Positions 10,591 to 21,900 of a stretch of 64,000 bases of DNA are shown here, piece by piece. Position numbers and translations under genes: made by a program. Numbering within the stretch: position 1 is the first letter of the stretch; each line of letters starts with the position of its first letter. The DNA comes from Salvator merianae (lineage: Eukaryota; Chordata; Lepidosauria; Squamata; Teiidae), in the NCBI GenBank assembly GCA_003586115.2, contig QVOM02000070.1:167489-231488 (forward strand), in the 5' to 3' direction. Under the pieces are notes generated by a model. The model made no database searches and had not been told where the DNA came from. It worked only from the letters and a program-made list of their open reading frames with translations.

Positions 10591-10801
10591 TTTGTTGTTG
10601 CTGTTGTCCAGTTGCATCCGATTCTTCATGGCCCCAAGAACCACAGCACACCAGGCCTCTCTGTTCTCCACTGTCTCCTGGACTCTGCCCAAGCGCATGT
10701 TCGTTGCTTCCATGACTTGGCATTGTCTATCCGTCTCATCCTCTGCCGCCCCTTCTCCTTTTGCCTTCAGTCTTTCCCAGCATCTGGACCTTTTCCAAGT
10801 A
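10591..10801 (-). mobile_element. Bov-B (RTE clade) LINE 3' fragment
   Basis: The plus strand reads, with changes, the antisense of the Bov-B ORF2 end and 3' region. It starts with GTT units, then CATGGCCCCAAGAACCACAG, CACACCAGGCCTCTCTGTTC, CATCCTCTGCCGCCCCTTCT and TTTCCCAGCATC. Known: Bov-B is an RTE-family LINE shared by squamates and ruminants through horizontal transfer. 5'-truncated, no coding capacity. Confidence 0.8.
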
Positions 10802-11519
10802 GTCCTGCGGTCCGTTCCCCAGCTGCCAAGAGACCAAGGGGTCGAGGCTCACAGTATAGAGACACTGCACACCCCATGTCTGGGCAGGAGCAAGCGTTCC
10901 TTTCCTTACGGATGCGGTCCTGATCGTGAGGACACAGCCTATATTTTGTTTAACTAAAGGCTGCAGCAGGTAGGAGCAGAAGTGCCATAACATGCAGGCA
11001 GCATCTCATTGAAAGCTGCTGTAGCAGGCCAATGAAATCATGCGATTCTGATTTTTTAAATTTTTTTTGATGGGCCTAAACATTCAGATATTTTCAGCTT
11101 TTTAGCTGCTGAGAGAACGGAATCACTTCTTCCTTATGCTGCCCCCCCCAAACCCCTACCCCTGTCCACACATTCAGTCAAAGACATTTGGAGATGATCT
11201 CTTACAAGGTCTAAGAGATGAATTGCTTTTCAATTTGCACTGGGGCTCTGGATTTGATGCCTTTTTTTAGCTTGCAGAGTGTCACTCCCAGAAGCAGTTT
11301 AGCTTCAGGAAATTCTTCAGTGCTCAGAAAATCTGGGGGGAGGGGTGGGGGACAAAGTCAGAAAGTGCCCCATCCCCCCCCCCCAGACTTTCTGACCATG
11401 AGCGCTTCTGTAGCATCACTACATAATTTCTCTCCCCTGAGCCCTGGCTCTGGTCTTTAACCAAGTTTTAGTACCTTCTAAAGAAGCATTAGCTTTACTG
11501 TTAAACTCCTGGTGAAAAG
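10802..11519. other. Unrecognised stretch with G/C runs
   Basis: Contains complementary-looking low-complexity G-rich (11332-11352) and C-rich (11371-11390) runs around a short inverted repeat of AAAGTCTGGGGG type. No gene seen. Confidence 0.35.
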
Positions 11520-11697
11520 ACTGATAGTAAATTATGTAAATGTCTAATTTTTATATAAATGTTGTAGAATATATGATAAGAAGGTCACAATCTCTTATAT
11601 TAGTTTTTCTTTTTTGTACGCAGCAATGGATGTCTATTGCATAATTGTTGTATGAGTAGTGTTTTGTTGTATATAATAAAATATTAAAAAAAAAACA
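11520..11697 (+). mobile_element. Possible L1-like 3' end with poly(A)
   Basis: An AT-rich segment ends TATATAATAAAATATT followed by ten A. This resembles the L1-like 3' end that is coding at 27895-28490. No coding part is left, so this is weak. Confidence 0.35.
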
Positions 11698-12034
11698 ACT
11701 AGATACTTCTGGACAAAGCGGCCAATGGAACTGGAGTGTTTCTGCAGCAGATGCTGCTATATTCTCTTGAGAGATCTCCATTGTTTGCTCCACTGCCCAT
11801 TTTACTGATTGTCACTAGTACTTATTGCATCAAAGTGGATATCCCACCACAGATTTCCTTGAATGTTTATTTGTTTCTGTTGTTGCTAGTAGGAAGCCAG
11901 AGCATCTGTAACTGACATGGAATTGTATCATTCATTGAATTATGTATGTGTGTGTTTATATACCTGGTTCCCTGGCTTCTCTTTTCTTTTCCTTTGCTTT
12001 GATATGGTTGTCTGGCCAATCAATAAATCTTGTC

Positions 12035-12250
12035 TATAGAGATGTGCTTGTACCAAATCAAAATACCTTTGATTTGGGTTTGATTCAAAGTATTTTTTTT
12101 GAACAGGAAGTTTCGGTTCACATGCAAACCAAACAAATTGTAATGAACCATCCTTGGTTCACTGTGGTTCACTTGGCTGTTTTACAACCCACTTTGTTCT
12201 AGTTTTATTCAAACCAGAGTTTTGCAAACACCCTGATTCACTGCAGACTG
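12035..12250. mobile_element. Decayed hAT element of the TAGRGATGTGC family
   Basis: Starts TATAGAGATGTGCTTGTACC and continues with TTGATTTGGGTTTGATTCAA and GGTTCACTGTGGTTCAC stretches typical of this low-complexity family (better copies at 52249-52568 and 54413-54752). The right end is not clear. Confidence 0.4.
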
Positions 12251-12628
12251 TGAAGCAACCAAACCTTTTCTAGCCCAAAATGAGAGGGGAGCAGACTGGT
12301 GACGATCCAACCTGCAAACTGTTTAGGCTCCTCTACAACTCTTCTTGTCTGTTGCCAATGAGTTGAGATTGATTTCTGGTGACTATATGCGCATACATGT
12401 CATTTTAACCATCTATATGAGAATGCAGCTGGTGAATACTGCTGCTGAGGTGAGAATGATTTAAGGTTGTTGTACACATTTTTCATAAGAGATTTTGTGA
12501 GATTTGTGCATATTCTAGTCTTGGACCATAACTGAATTTATACATACATGGGTATCTTCATGCCATCTTAGAGGCCACATGTGACACCCTATGTTTCCCA
12601 GGCTCTGTTGCTGAACTATGACTACTCA

Positions 12629-13105
12629 GGGCCTTTCCACATGGTGTGGGCTATCTTGTGCTGCACTGGCCTGAATCACATAATCCGGCCCATAATGGGC
12701 CAGGTTGTCCTGGCCCACACTAAGGGCTATCTGCCTTTTGAGCACCCTATCCCAGCCTAAGAAGTTGCCAGCCAGAGCTGTTTGGGCCTGGTGCCCAGAA
12801 GTGGCACACCCCTGGTGCTTCTTCCAGGTGTCTGGTGACATGGTTCTGTGCCCTCAGCAGTAGTATACTGGACCAGTGACTTGTGTGCCATCCACACACA
12901 AACTGCTGGTCTGCTATGCCAACTGGAACATGTTAGGGCACACTTGCAAACGATTCACACTTGGAGTGGGTTCTGGCACCGTTGCCACCCTATAGCCCAC
13001 CTGACACTTCCTCCACTGCAGGCAGAGTGGTCTACCAGGAGACCACCAGATGAGGCATTCCAAAAGCCCCGCTAGGTCAGTCTACTGCCCCAGTGCAGAA
13101 ACTGC
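12629..13105. mobile_element. Harbinger-like MITE family 3, copy 1
   Basis: Starts GGGCCTTTCCACATGGTGTG and ends near CCCCAGTGCAGAAAC. Internal landmarks (CTGCACTGGCCTGAATCA, AAGAAGTTGCCAGCC, GGTCAGTCTACTGCCC) recur in order at 21172-21700. No transposase frame. Confidence 0.5.
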
Positions 13106-13784
13106 ATCCCTGTCAAAACTGGACTCCTATTACAGCTGCCTTGAGCTACTATGAAGTAGGTGAAATACAATACCATAAATAAAATGAATGAATAAAATAA
13201 AGCTACCATTGCACCATTAAAGCGATCAGGCTCCTGCAATGTCTTGGAAAAGTTGGCTTCCACCCTCTCATCTCCAAAATTTTGCGGTCACATTTAGAAT
13301 TCTGAGGAAGTGTGGTAGGTGGTTAGTACAAAATGAGCACCGCAAGGCATAGAAAAGAAGGTGAGGACTGAGTACCAAATAGAACCTCCTCTGGCTGGCA
13401 CCATCTACATTTTCACTAGGAATCTGTTTAAAGACTTCATGGATTTTATCTGTGGTTTACACTTATTCACCAGCCTGAGATTTTGATGGAGAGTAGTATA
13501 AAAATCCAAAGTGGGAAGGAAAGATAGGATGTACAGTGGGAGGGATTTAAACTTTGCATAGAGGCCAGATGTGGACAATGGAGCCTTCTTCATGGAGGAT
13601 AGAAATGAAAATCAATCTTTGACTGGCTCTCCTCCTTACCATAGTTTAAATTTTTTGGCTGACTTCAAGGAATCCTTGAAAAAACAGAATATTTGGCCAG
13701 GCTCACACATACCAAACTGGAACTCTGTAAGCAGACAATTTCAGGCCAGTCAAGATCAAGGTAGGTTGGGGCCATTCCCATTCT
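13106..13784. other. Unrecognised stretch
   Basis: Nothing recognised. An AATAAAATGAATGAATAAAA patch near 13180 may be an old retroposon tail. Confidence 0.35.
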
Positions 13785-14115
13785 GGTCCTTTTTGCACTT
13801 TCCAACTTGGAATGGTCGAATCAGGCTTCCAGCACTCGCAGTGCGAATGCTGGCTGCTCTGCCATAACAGCTGGCTGCCCCACCTCAGCTGCCATGGTGA
13901 CTGGGGACACAACCTGCAGTGTTCACACCCAGAAGTGGGTGCAAACACCGTGTACTGGGAGCAGTCCAGCTGCTCCCAGTCCAGCTGTAGACAACAATTT
14001 TGTTGTCCATAGCTAGTAGGGATTGGGAGCATCTGCAGATGCTCCCATCACTCAGACCTCCACAAAATGCGGATGCACTGTGCCATGCTCACTAGCACTA
14101 AAGTGCAAATAGACC
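13785..14115. mobile_element. Harbinger-like MITE family 2, copy 2
   Basis: Ends are GGTCCTTTTTGCACTTTCC (left) and the complement of GGGGTCTATTTGCACTT (right). Inside is the hairpin GGGAGCAGTCCAGCTGCTCC and the CTAGTAGGGATTGGGAGCA stretch shared with 6926-7395 and 53472-53887. Confidence 0.6.
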
Positions 14116-14507
14116 CCCTGTGCACTGGAACACCTCTGTTCTATTCTGTTCCAGCAGCACAAGAAATGTGGCTGGCCTGCCCAGGATCACCATTAGAAAG
14201 TCCACACTGGCATCCAGAGCAGGCTCAGACTCTGTAGGGGGAGGCAGATGCTGTAAACAATTCCACAGGCACTGTCACACAGCCCAGCCACCCTCGCCTC
14301 ACAGCACCCAGAAGAGTGTGAAGGCACCATCCCCAGAATATCCTCAGGCTGCTGGAATGCCTGTGGACAGCCTGTAAGTTGTCCACAGCAGGAGCAGCTC
14401 GGGAAGCATGTGGGCAACTTCCAAATAACTGTGGCAGCGCCTGGGTGCAAGTGCAGCGTTCCAGCAGTCAGCGTGGAACATGCCCTTAGGTTAGTGCAAA
14501 AAGGCCC
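14116..14507. mobile_element. Harbinger-like MITE, adjacent copy
   Basis: The right end is the complement of GGGCCTTTTTGCACTAACC, followed by TTA (14508-14510). The left end (TGCACTGGAACACC) directly abuts the previous element. The internal GAACACC / GGAACATG pairing suggests a palindrome. Confidence 0.45.
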
Positions 14508-15339
14508 TTATGGCATGGTGGGAACGGAACTTTCCATTATCTCTGCAGCCACATGAGCCAGAAAAAGCACACTAGTGCCACCTAGCAGTTGTACTGAGCA
14601 GCATACTATAATAATTTCAAAAACTGGCTGGTGTATGATTGCTGGTGAAAAATGAATTTTGACTGGTTTCTTCTGGCTACAAAAAACTGTGATTTCACTC
14701 CAGTCTTCAGGAAAGGAAGAGGGAGAAACTTATTCAGAGAAAACCTCTAGAACCAGAAGCTGCTTTTTGTTACTCAGTGGCCACAGAGCTGTGACCATCC
14801 CACCTTATCTGTCTGCTTGTTTGTGTTGCTTTTTCTTCAGGCTGTAGTGATTTGACAAGACACGGTTCAAGGGTGCCAGAGAACCATAAACAGCTGTTGT
14901 CATAAATATGATCAGAAGGTAGGACTGCCAATGGCCCTGTGGACAAATAGACCACACTGCTCTCGTGCAACCTCAAATGCAGCAAATGGCAAATGAAACT
15001 TTATACCAGACATGGGCAGGACTTGGATGTCTCTGTAGTGGACCCATGGGCAAGCTTGAAGAAAGCAGGGACTGCATGATTTTGTGTCCATCAGGCTTAC
15101 ATCCCACCATAGAGGGGTAGAAAGCATCATCAGAAGCATCACCAGAAGCACTGTACTAGCAGAATGGAAAAAAGAACTCTGATGGCACTTTCTGCCGCTT
15201 TCTAGACTTACCTGCAAGGAGCCGTGCACATCCCTGTTTTTGCAAACACAGGAAATGGTCACCTTCTGGGGCCCCTTCCTGCATCTGCAAAAACAGTCGC
15301 AGGCAGAAATGCCACCTTCCTCAGCTTTGATGTCGTTCA
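14508..15339. other. Unrecognised stretch
   Basis: No gene or repeat recognised. The 142-codon minus-strand open frame at 14912-15340 has no recognisable domain and no splice or start context. Confidence 0.35.
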
Positions 15340-15780
15340 TTTATTTAATTTTAAACATTTCTATACAGCTTCTTGAAGCGTTCTACAGGGAATATTAAAA
15401 ACAAGGATAAAGTCGCACGTGCACAAAATTAATCATTAAAAACACGTTAAAAACTGGGTACGTCAAGGAAGAGAGCAAACATTTACAGGGGAAATACCTG
15501 GGTTAAAAGATAGGTCTTTAGTAGGCACCCCAAAGCTGTGAGTGTAGATGTCTCAAGAACAGCAAAAAGGAGACTGTTGCATGGGGAAGGGGCTACCACA
15601 AAGAAGACCTGACTGTGGTCCATAATAGGATGGCATTCCGAACTTTGTGTGAGCCTGATGGTCTCAGGGGTTGCTGTTGTGGGTGGGTGGGAGCCTGCAA
15701 CCTGTACACTTTCCAGTGCAATAACTGGAGCAAGTGCTCTAGCCCTAAAAACAGCAGATTTGTGGATCCTATTGAAGATA
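15340..15780 (-). mobile_element. Probable L2-like LINE 3' segment
   Basis: The plus strand reads TTTAAACATTTCTATACAGC, GCGTTCTACAG, several ATTAAAAAC units and GATAGGTCTTTAGTAGGCAC. This order resembles the antisense 3' part of the L2-type copy at 27314-27830. Decayed, so low certainty. Confidence 0.35.
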
Positions 15781-15927
15781 GGCAGATTTTTATTTGCTAA
15801 TCTCTGAAGATCCAGGCTAGCTTCAGATGCCAGACAAATTTAGCACCAATAGGCAATATTTTGGAGAACGAATGCCTGTTAACTTGGGGGGGAGGGGGAG
15901 AGACTGTGCTGTCTGTACACTTTTTAG

Positions 15928-16318
15928 TGACACTGCACAAAATACCCAGAAGTGTGCGACACCATCATCACGCATGCACGACTAGCTTTTCCCGGTCCAC
16001 GCACATCTGCAGTGAATGACACATTTGGGTATTTCACCACCACAAAATACCTGGAAGTGTGTGATGCCACCAGCGTGCATGTGTGGCCATCGTTTTTGGT
16101 TCTGCACATACACAGTGACCAAGACTATGATGGCAGCTCTGTCTACAAAGGTAAGTGATCACGCTATTTTGGGAAAACACACCATCAGAGCCAGGTTTTC
16201 CCAAAGTAGGGAATCACATGTTTTAGGGGGATATAGTGTAGCTATGGCTGGCTTTCCTCCAACACCTGTGTGTCAAAATGGTGCTATATTTCCCCCATCT
16301 GAATGCAGCCCCAGTGAA
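15928..16318. mobile_element. MITE-like element with internal repeats (CAGAAGTGTG/GGAAAACAC type)
   Basis: ACAAAATACCCAGAAGTGTG (15938-15957) and ACAAAATACCTGGAAGTGTG (16043-16062) are near-copies. A TTTTGGGAAAACAC/GTTTTCCCAAAGT pair and a final CATCTGAATGCAGCCCC follow. The same landmarks, rearranged, appear at 44610-44985. Confidence 0.4.
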
Positions 16319-16865
16319 TGTTAAAGCTGGAGAGAAAGATCCAAGGAAAACAAGAGGGTAATTCTTTGGGAATATTTTGGTTCTTTATTGTAATTCAGTG
16401 AATGATTGCATTTAATGGGTGTTGCTTGTTATTTTTAAAATCACAGCTGCTAGAACATACTGGGCTTTATATAACCCCCCTCCCCCACTCCTGCCACTCT
16501 AATCTTATCCAGAATGCCCTCCTTGGCAGCTCATGTGGGCAAAAAGGGCGGCACCCCATCATACCCAGTAGCCCCAAGCATGCGTCCACTATCCTTTCCT
16601 TCTTTGTGCATGTTTCAATCAAGGGTTACCTAATATGTGCAGAATCCATTAAGCATTAAGTCAGCCCAATTTTCTTGTGGTTTTACACAGCACTGTAGCT
16701 GTACCTATTCTGACCCCCCCGGTCCAATTTTCTTATAACTGCCTTGTCCTTTGCAGCACAAAAGGTAATGAGCATCAGCCATCCCACCATCCCTTGTACT
16801 TTTTTTTTCCACAGAGAGGAATCCCTTAGTAAGCCCCAAAACAGGAGGTCTGTTTAGGCAAGGAC
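16319..16865. other. Unrecognised stretch
   Basis: Nothing recognised. Confidence 0.3.
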
Positions 16866-17125
16866 TAGAGACATACACTAACTTTTTTTCTGATTCAGTT
16901 TGAATTTGAATTTTTTTCTCCAAACAGGCATAGTGTTCAGCTCGACTTAAACGTCTCTGAACACCTTTGAACTTGGATCGAACAGGGTGTGTTCGATAAG
17001 CTTGTCTGAACATCCTTTTATTTGGTTCAAATTGTAACTCTGTTTTTAAACAGGCAGGGTGTTCAGTTCAAACTCAAATCTTTTGAATACCCCCCATTCA
17101 ATCTGGAAGTTCGGCACATTTGTAG
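16866..17125. mobile_element. Decayed hAT element of the TAGRGATGTGC family
   Basis: The left end is TAGAGACATACACTAAC and the right end the complement of TACAAATGTGCCGAAC. The interior is full of GTTCAGTTCAAACTC-type motifs. It lies directly left of the hAT foldback copy at 17132. Confidence 0.5.
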
Positions 17126-17131
17126 TAGGGC

Positions 17132-17340
17132 CAGCAGCGGCCGGCGGCTTTAAGCTCGGGTGTTCGTACCCCACGCGAAGCACGCCATGGCTGTTCGCGG
17201 GGCCTCTGGGCCTCCATACTGCCTCAGCAGTTCACTGTGACCTGCTGAGGCAGTAAGGAGGCCTGGAGGCCCTGCGAACAGCCATGGTGCACTTTGCGCA
17301 GGACACGAACACCCGGACTTAAAGCCAACAGCTGCCACTG
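17132..17340. mobile_element. hAT foldback MITE, CpG-rich, copy 3
   Basis: Ends are CAGCAGCGGCCGGCGGC (left) and CAGTGGCAGCTGTTGGC (right, complement). The arms share TTTAAG, GGGTGTTCG and GCCATGGCTGTTCGCGGGG. The flanks AGTAGGGC (17124-17131) and AATAGGGC (17341-17348) match 7 of 8. Confidence 0.85.
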
Positions 17341-18893
17341 AATAGGGCCCATAATTTCTTTGGCGAGTGGCAGACTAGGATGGGCATAGATAAAGCAGGC
17401 ATAGTTACAAACCCTCTCATCTTCATATGCACGTATACAAAACCCAAACATGAGGAACAACAGAGGGGGGAAATGCAGTATTGGTGCATTGAACTTCAGT
17501 GCAGGAAGCCAACCCTTGATCTGTTAACAGACTGAAGCACAATGAAAGGTGCTCAAATACGTCTTGCCACCAGTACTCTACCCAGAGCAATTTTGCACTA
17601 ACAAGTTAAATGATTGCACTAATGCTTAGAAGAGGAAGAGCTACAATCCTACCAGAATCCTGGGCTGGAAAAAAAATCTATACATCTCTCTGTTGTCTTC
17701 AGTGCTGGGTTGACTTTCCTCTGTCTGTATCACTGTTGTTCTTTTCCTGTTCAGAGGCAGGAAATTGTACTTGAAGGGCCAAATCATCAGTAACAACTGT
17801 GACAAGAAACAGCTTTGTGGATTTAAATCGGAGTAAGAAAAATGGTTTAATTTCCCCCTGTGATACCCATTCTGATTAGACGTCCTTTGGCCACAATTTG
17901 AAAAGGCATACTAAATGCAGTTCCACGATTAATACAGTGTGCAGCTTGGCTGTTAATCCTGGAGAAATAAGGGATGACTGGTGAAGAGGAAGGAACAGCA
18001 CTTTTCATATTCTTCTCCTTCCCCCACAAGTGTCAGACCGCATATGTGCAAGAGAACCGAATGGTGGAAATGTAAGCAACCACGATGTTTTTAAAACAAA
18101 AACAAGACATTCACAAAGCAAGGCAAAGATTAGTTAGAAAACCCCACATTTATTATCTGTTCAAATTTTGCTCCATGCGTGAATGAGACATGGAGATGTG
18201 GATAGTTCTGCAAGGAGAAACTGTGAGCAGCACCCCCTAGGGGAACTGGAGAGTATTGTCACAATAGCTCACCCTCACTTGCTAAATACTATTTCCTGGC
18301 TGGTCCTGTACTTGGCCTAATGGGTGACCAGACACCCCACCCCATAAAGGGCTAGGCCTTTATGTGTCCAGCACAGGGGGGGCGGATGGCTCTTTGGAGC
18401 ATCCCAGTTCCCTTTGTGGCTAACCTTGGACTTTATAGCATAGCAGGAGGCATAGAAAGCAAAGCAGTAGCAGCAACAATAGCAGCAGTAGCAATGGCAT
18501 GTCTATTGTGCCCAGCAGCAAGTGGGCATGTTGGGTCAAGGTTTGCCAGAGGATGGCAGCAGGCAGCATTATTGCAGTTTAAGGGACCGTTTCTGGGGGT
18601 TGGGGGCTTATAGGAACCAGCCCCGAGCAGGGTGGGTGCCCAATGAAATCGACAGGCAGAGGTACCTGCCACCTCATGGCCTGCATCCTACCCCACCCCC
18701 ACCCAGGTGCCTGCTCCCATCATGCAATGGAAGCGCAAGAGCTAACTGGTTATAAAATTGCCCCTCCCTTGTTGAGGATAGAACGGAGAGCCCCTCCCCC
18801 TCCCGGGCAGTCGGTGCCAAGGTCTTAGAAGAAATGTCCTGGGCGCAGTTCATCCCCCAGCCAGTTGGGGGCAGCACATCCTGGTGACGGCAC
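17341..18893 (-). other. FXYD7 downstream sequence and presumed 3' UTR
   Basis: No coding exon was recognised. Reading on from the FXYD7 stop, the first AATAAA lies at 18149-18154 (minus), so the UTR would be about 740 nt if that signal is used. About 18470-18500 is a short CAGCAR-rich tract. No familiar transposon identified. Confidence 0.4.
18149..18154 (-). promoter_or_regulatory. Candidate FXYD7 polyadenylation signal
   Basis: AATAAA on the minus strand, followed by TGTGGGGTTTT, a GU-rich stretch of the kind that supports cleavage. It is the first canonical hexamer downstream of the stop codon. No transcript evidence. Confidence 0.3.
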
Positions 18894-18913
18894 CTACGCA
18901 CTGCCGGCTGGAG
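18894..18913 (-). CDS. FXYD7: FXYD7 exon 6 (last coding exon)
   Basis: Follows a very strong acceptor: a long pyrimidine tract ending TCTCTCCCTTCTGTAG. The phase left by exon 5 gives T69, then PAGSA and a TAG stop at 18894-18896. The Pro/Gly/Ala character resembles the small-residue C-terminus of mammalian FXYD7. The final residue is Ala. Confidence 0.65.
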
Positions 18914-21900
18914 CTACAGAAGGGAGAGAAAAGAGAGAAGAGGGGGAAAGGTGGTGGTGGTAAGGCAAGGAGAAGTCGCATCCTGATGCCCAGGAGCCCT
19001 TGCAAATAATACTTCCCTGTGGGCTTCCCAGCTTTCAGCAAGAATCGTGCTGTCTGTTGCCATGGTGCTCCCACACAACCCCCAGTATCCCTATGCAACG
19101 TCAGCCAATTCCATGGCAACTGAAGGTAGGTGGAGGGGGGGGGGGTTACATCAGTTGTAGAAGCTTCAGCCACTCGATTGTATATCCCTTACTACCTTGG
19201 CAATGAGATGGGGGTGAAGTGGGCAGGGAGATGCTTATGAATGTATACAGATAGCAGAACCCCCCATTCAGCAAGAAGGACCGCTTTACCTTGGGGAAAA
19301 CAGTCGTTTTGCCTTGCCAAAAAAACATTGGTGAAAGTGGACCCCTGGGCTTTTGCTCACCAGACACAAGATGGAGCTACGACTCCACTGGCCCTTCACC
19401 TCCCCCCAGCTCCCAATGCCACACAACTTACTAGGAGTCTTGCCTGCTGCCCGAGGGTCCGACAGGCTGCAGAGGGGAAGACACAGAAAGGGGACAAGTT
19501 GAGTCAGGCAAAGGGCACAACGTCTAGGTAGAGAAGTTGCTGGAGGGCTTCTAGGAAGGGCAAGGGGTATGAGAAAAAGTGGATGGGAAGAACTCACCTG
19601 GGGTCAGATTTTTTACACTTGAATTTTTTACCTGCAAAAACAGAAGAAAAAATTACACAGCAAAGTAGGAATGAAAGGAAAAGCTTTGAAAGGTAAAAAG
19701 GTGGTAGACGGATGGGATTTGTGCACGCACACGGGACTGGAATGTTGGAAGAAGGGGAAAGAGTGGACAATACTGTTGGGAGCATAAAAATCACACAGTT
19801 CCTTTTGTTCCCACTAGATTCACAATTATTGTGCTATTTCTGGTCAGCCTGCTGTGTCTGCAAATATTCTCTGTGCAAGGAATAACCCAGCAATCAGGAT
19901 TCTATATTATGTGGGGATCATCCCAGATGTAAAAAAAAATACTCCCTGGTGCAGAAATTATGGTGACCATAATAATAGAAGCATCTCAGCTTTGGGGAAG
20001 GCCAAGTCTAAACACACAGCCCCTGAGACCCTTTTACAGTCCACCACAATAAATGAATAAATAGCTAATAAGTAAATAAATAATACATAAATAAGTAAAG
20101 ATGCTGTTTATTCTGCTTAGCTTCCAGCTTATGAATCTAAATGATTCATCAGAAAAAAGGGCACAATGCAGTTCTTTTGAAACCTGGTTAAAATAGCCTG
20201 GGGCTACCTGTTTCAAAAGCCCCCTGTGTCCAGATGGTGTGTACGCTTAAAGCCACTCTGTGAGTGGGGAAATCCCCAACCACAAGGGTATCTTAACTGC
20301 CACGGATAGCAGTGTCTGCTTGAGATGGGACAGCAAGGGAGGGAGAAGGAAAGGGAAAAGATATATAGCACTTCCGTTCCAGAAGCACTATATCGTTTCA
20401 AAGTAAATTTGGATCAGGCCTAGAAATCTAAGTTTGAATTCCTTTCAGCCACAAAACTCGATAGATAAAACTTTTTCTCTTCCTTTTTCTGACATAGCCA
20501 GACTGCACAGCAAAATACCAGATGTATTTGACTACTTGGGGACCCATTCCAGCGGTGCACCAAACAGTGCCACTAAAATAGGTTCCCCAGAGGCTCCAAC
20601 ACTAGGAACTTTCATTCCTAACCCTTTGGAGCCCTCAGAGGCCGACCCCAAAATTTGTGCAAGCTTCAGAGCCGGTACAGAGGCTGATCTGGACCAGCTG
20701 TTCCTGACCATGCTTTTAAGTGATCTGGAACATCAGTCCTCACTGGTCCAGACCTATGTGCCCAGAACAAGGCGAGTGCAGAAAGGCCTAGTGGACACTT
20801 GAAGCCTGGCCTCTAGGAATAAATCTGACAAACTTTCCACTACATTACAATGAAGTTGCAGGCGGCGCCCCTTTGATGTTTTGCCCTCTCCAGGTACAAA
20901 ATCTTTGCCTAGCACAGGCAGGGAAATTTTTCATCTTTGAGCATTCAATGCTGCCATCATGGCAGTATAAAGTTGCCGAGGGCTTAGCAATTCCTTCTAT
21001 GCTCTCAACCTTATTCCTGTCTCTCTGTACTCTCAGAATCACTTCCATGTTCACCTCAATATCCTTTGCATGCATGGTTGTTTTTCTTCCCTATCCAATT
21101 TTTAATATGTTACCTGTCAATTGTATCATTTTATAGAACTGCCAACACCAATGCCAACTAATCCTGGAGACTTCCGCTATTTCTGCACTGCACAGGCTGT
21201 CCTGCACTGTGGTGGCCTGATCTGGATAACTTGGCCCAGCCTGCTTTAAGGGCTGTCTGCATTGTGGACAGTCCATCCAAGTCCAGCTGCATCTGAGGGC
21301 CAGGGACAAAAGTACCTAACTTCGAAGTTGCCAGCTTGGGAGAGGGGGTTGACCAGATGCCCAGATGTGGTGAACTTCCAGCACCACTTCTGAGTATCTG
21401 TTGAAATGGTACCTGGCTGGAATATCAGACCAGGGGACTGCACACTGTCCACATGTGGGCTTCTGATTCAGTGTGCCTTCTAGAACACTCTGTGGACTCC
21501 TTGTAAGCAGGCCATGGTTAGAGCAGTATATGATGTCATTTTGGTGCCATATCCTGCTGCAAAGTTTCATCCAGTGCAGATGTAGCATTCTAGAGGAGGA
21601 TGCAGCCTCTGCTGGACTATTCCATTTCTGTAACATTGTGTGGACAGAGTAACCCAGCAGGTCCCTTAGGCCAGTCTATTTGCCCAATGCAGACAAGACC
21701 TTAACCTACATTTCCAAAAATATGCATATATGGCACACAACTTTGGGTACAAAATCTCTCACTATTGGCTATTGGAGACGATGAAAACTCAGTAAGATAT
21801 CTGGGACAGGGCTGGAAGAAGCCTTCCTTTGAATTCCCTTAAACAATCAAAAAGCCAGGGCCCAGAAAATGAATTCCTGGTCAACAGGAATCCTATTCAG

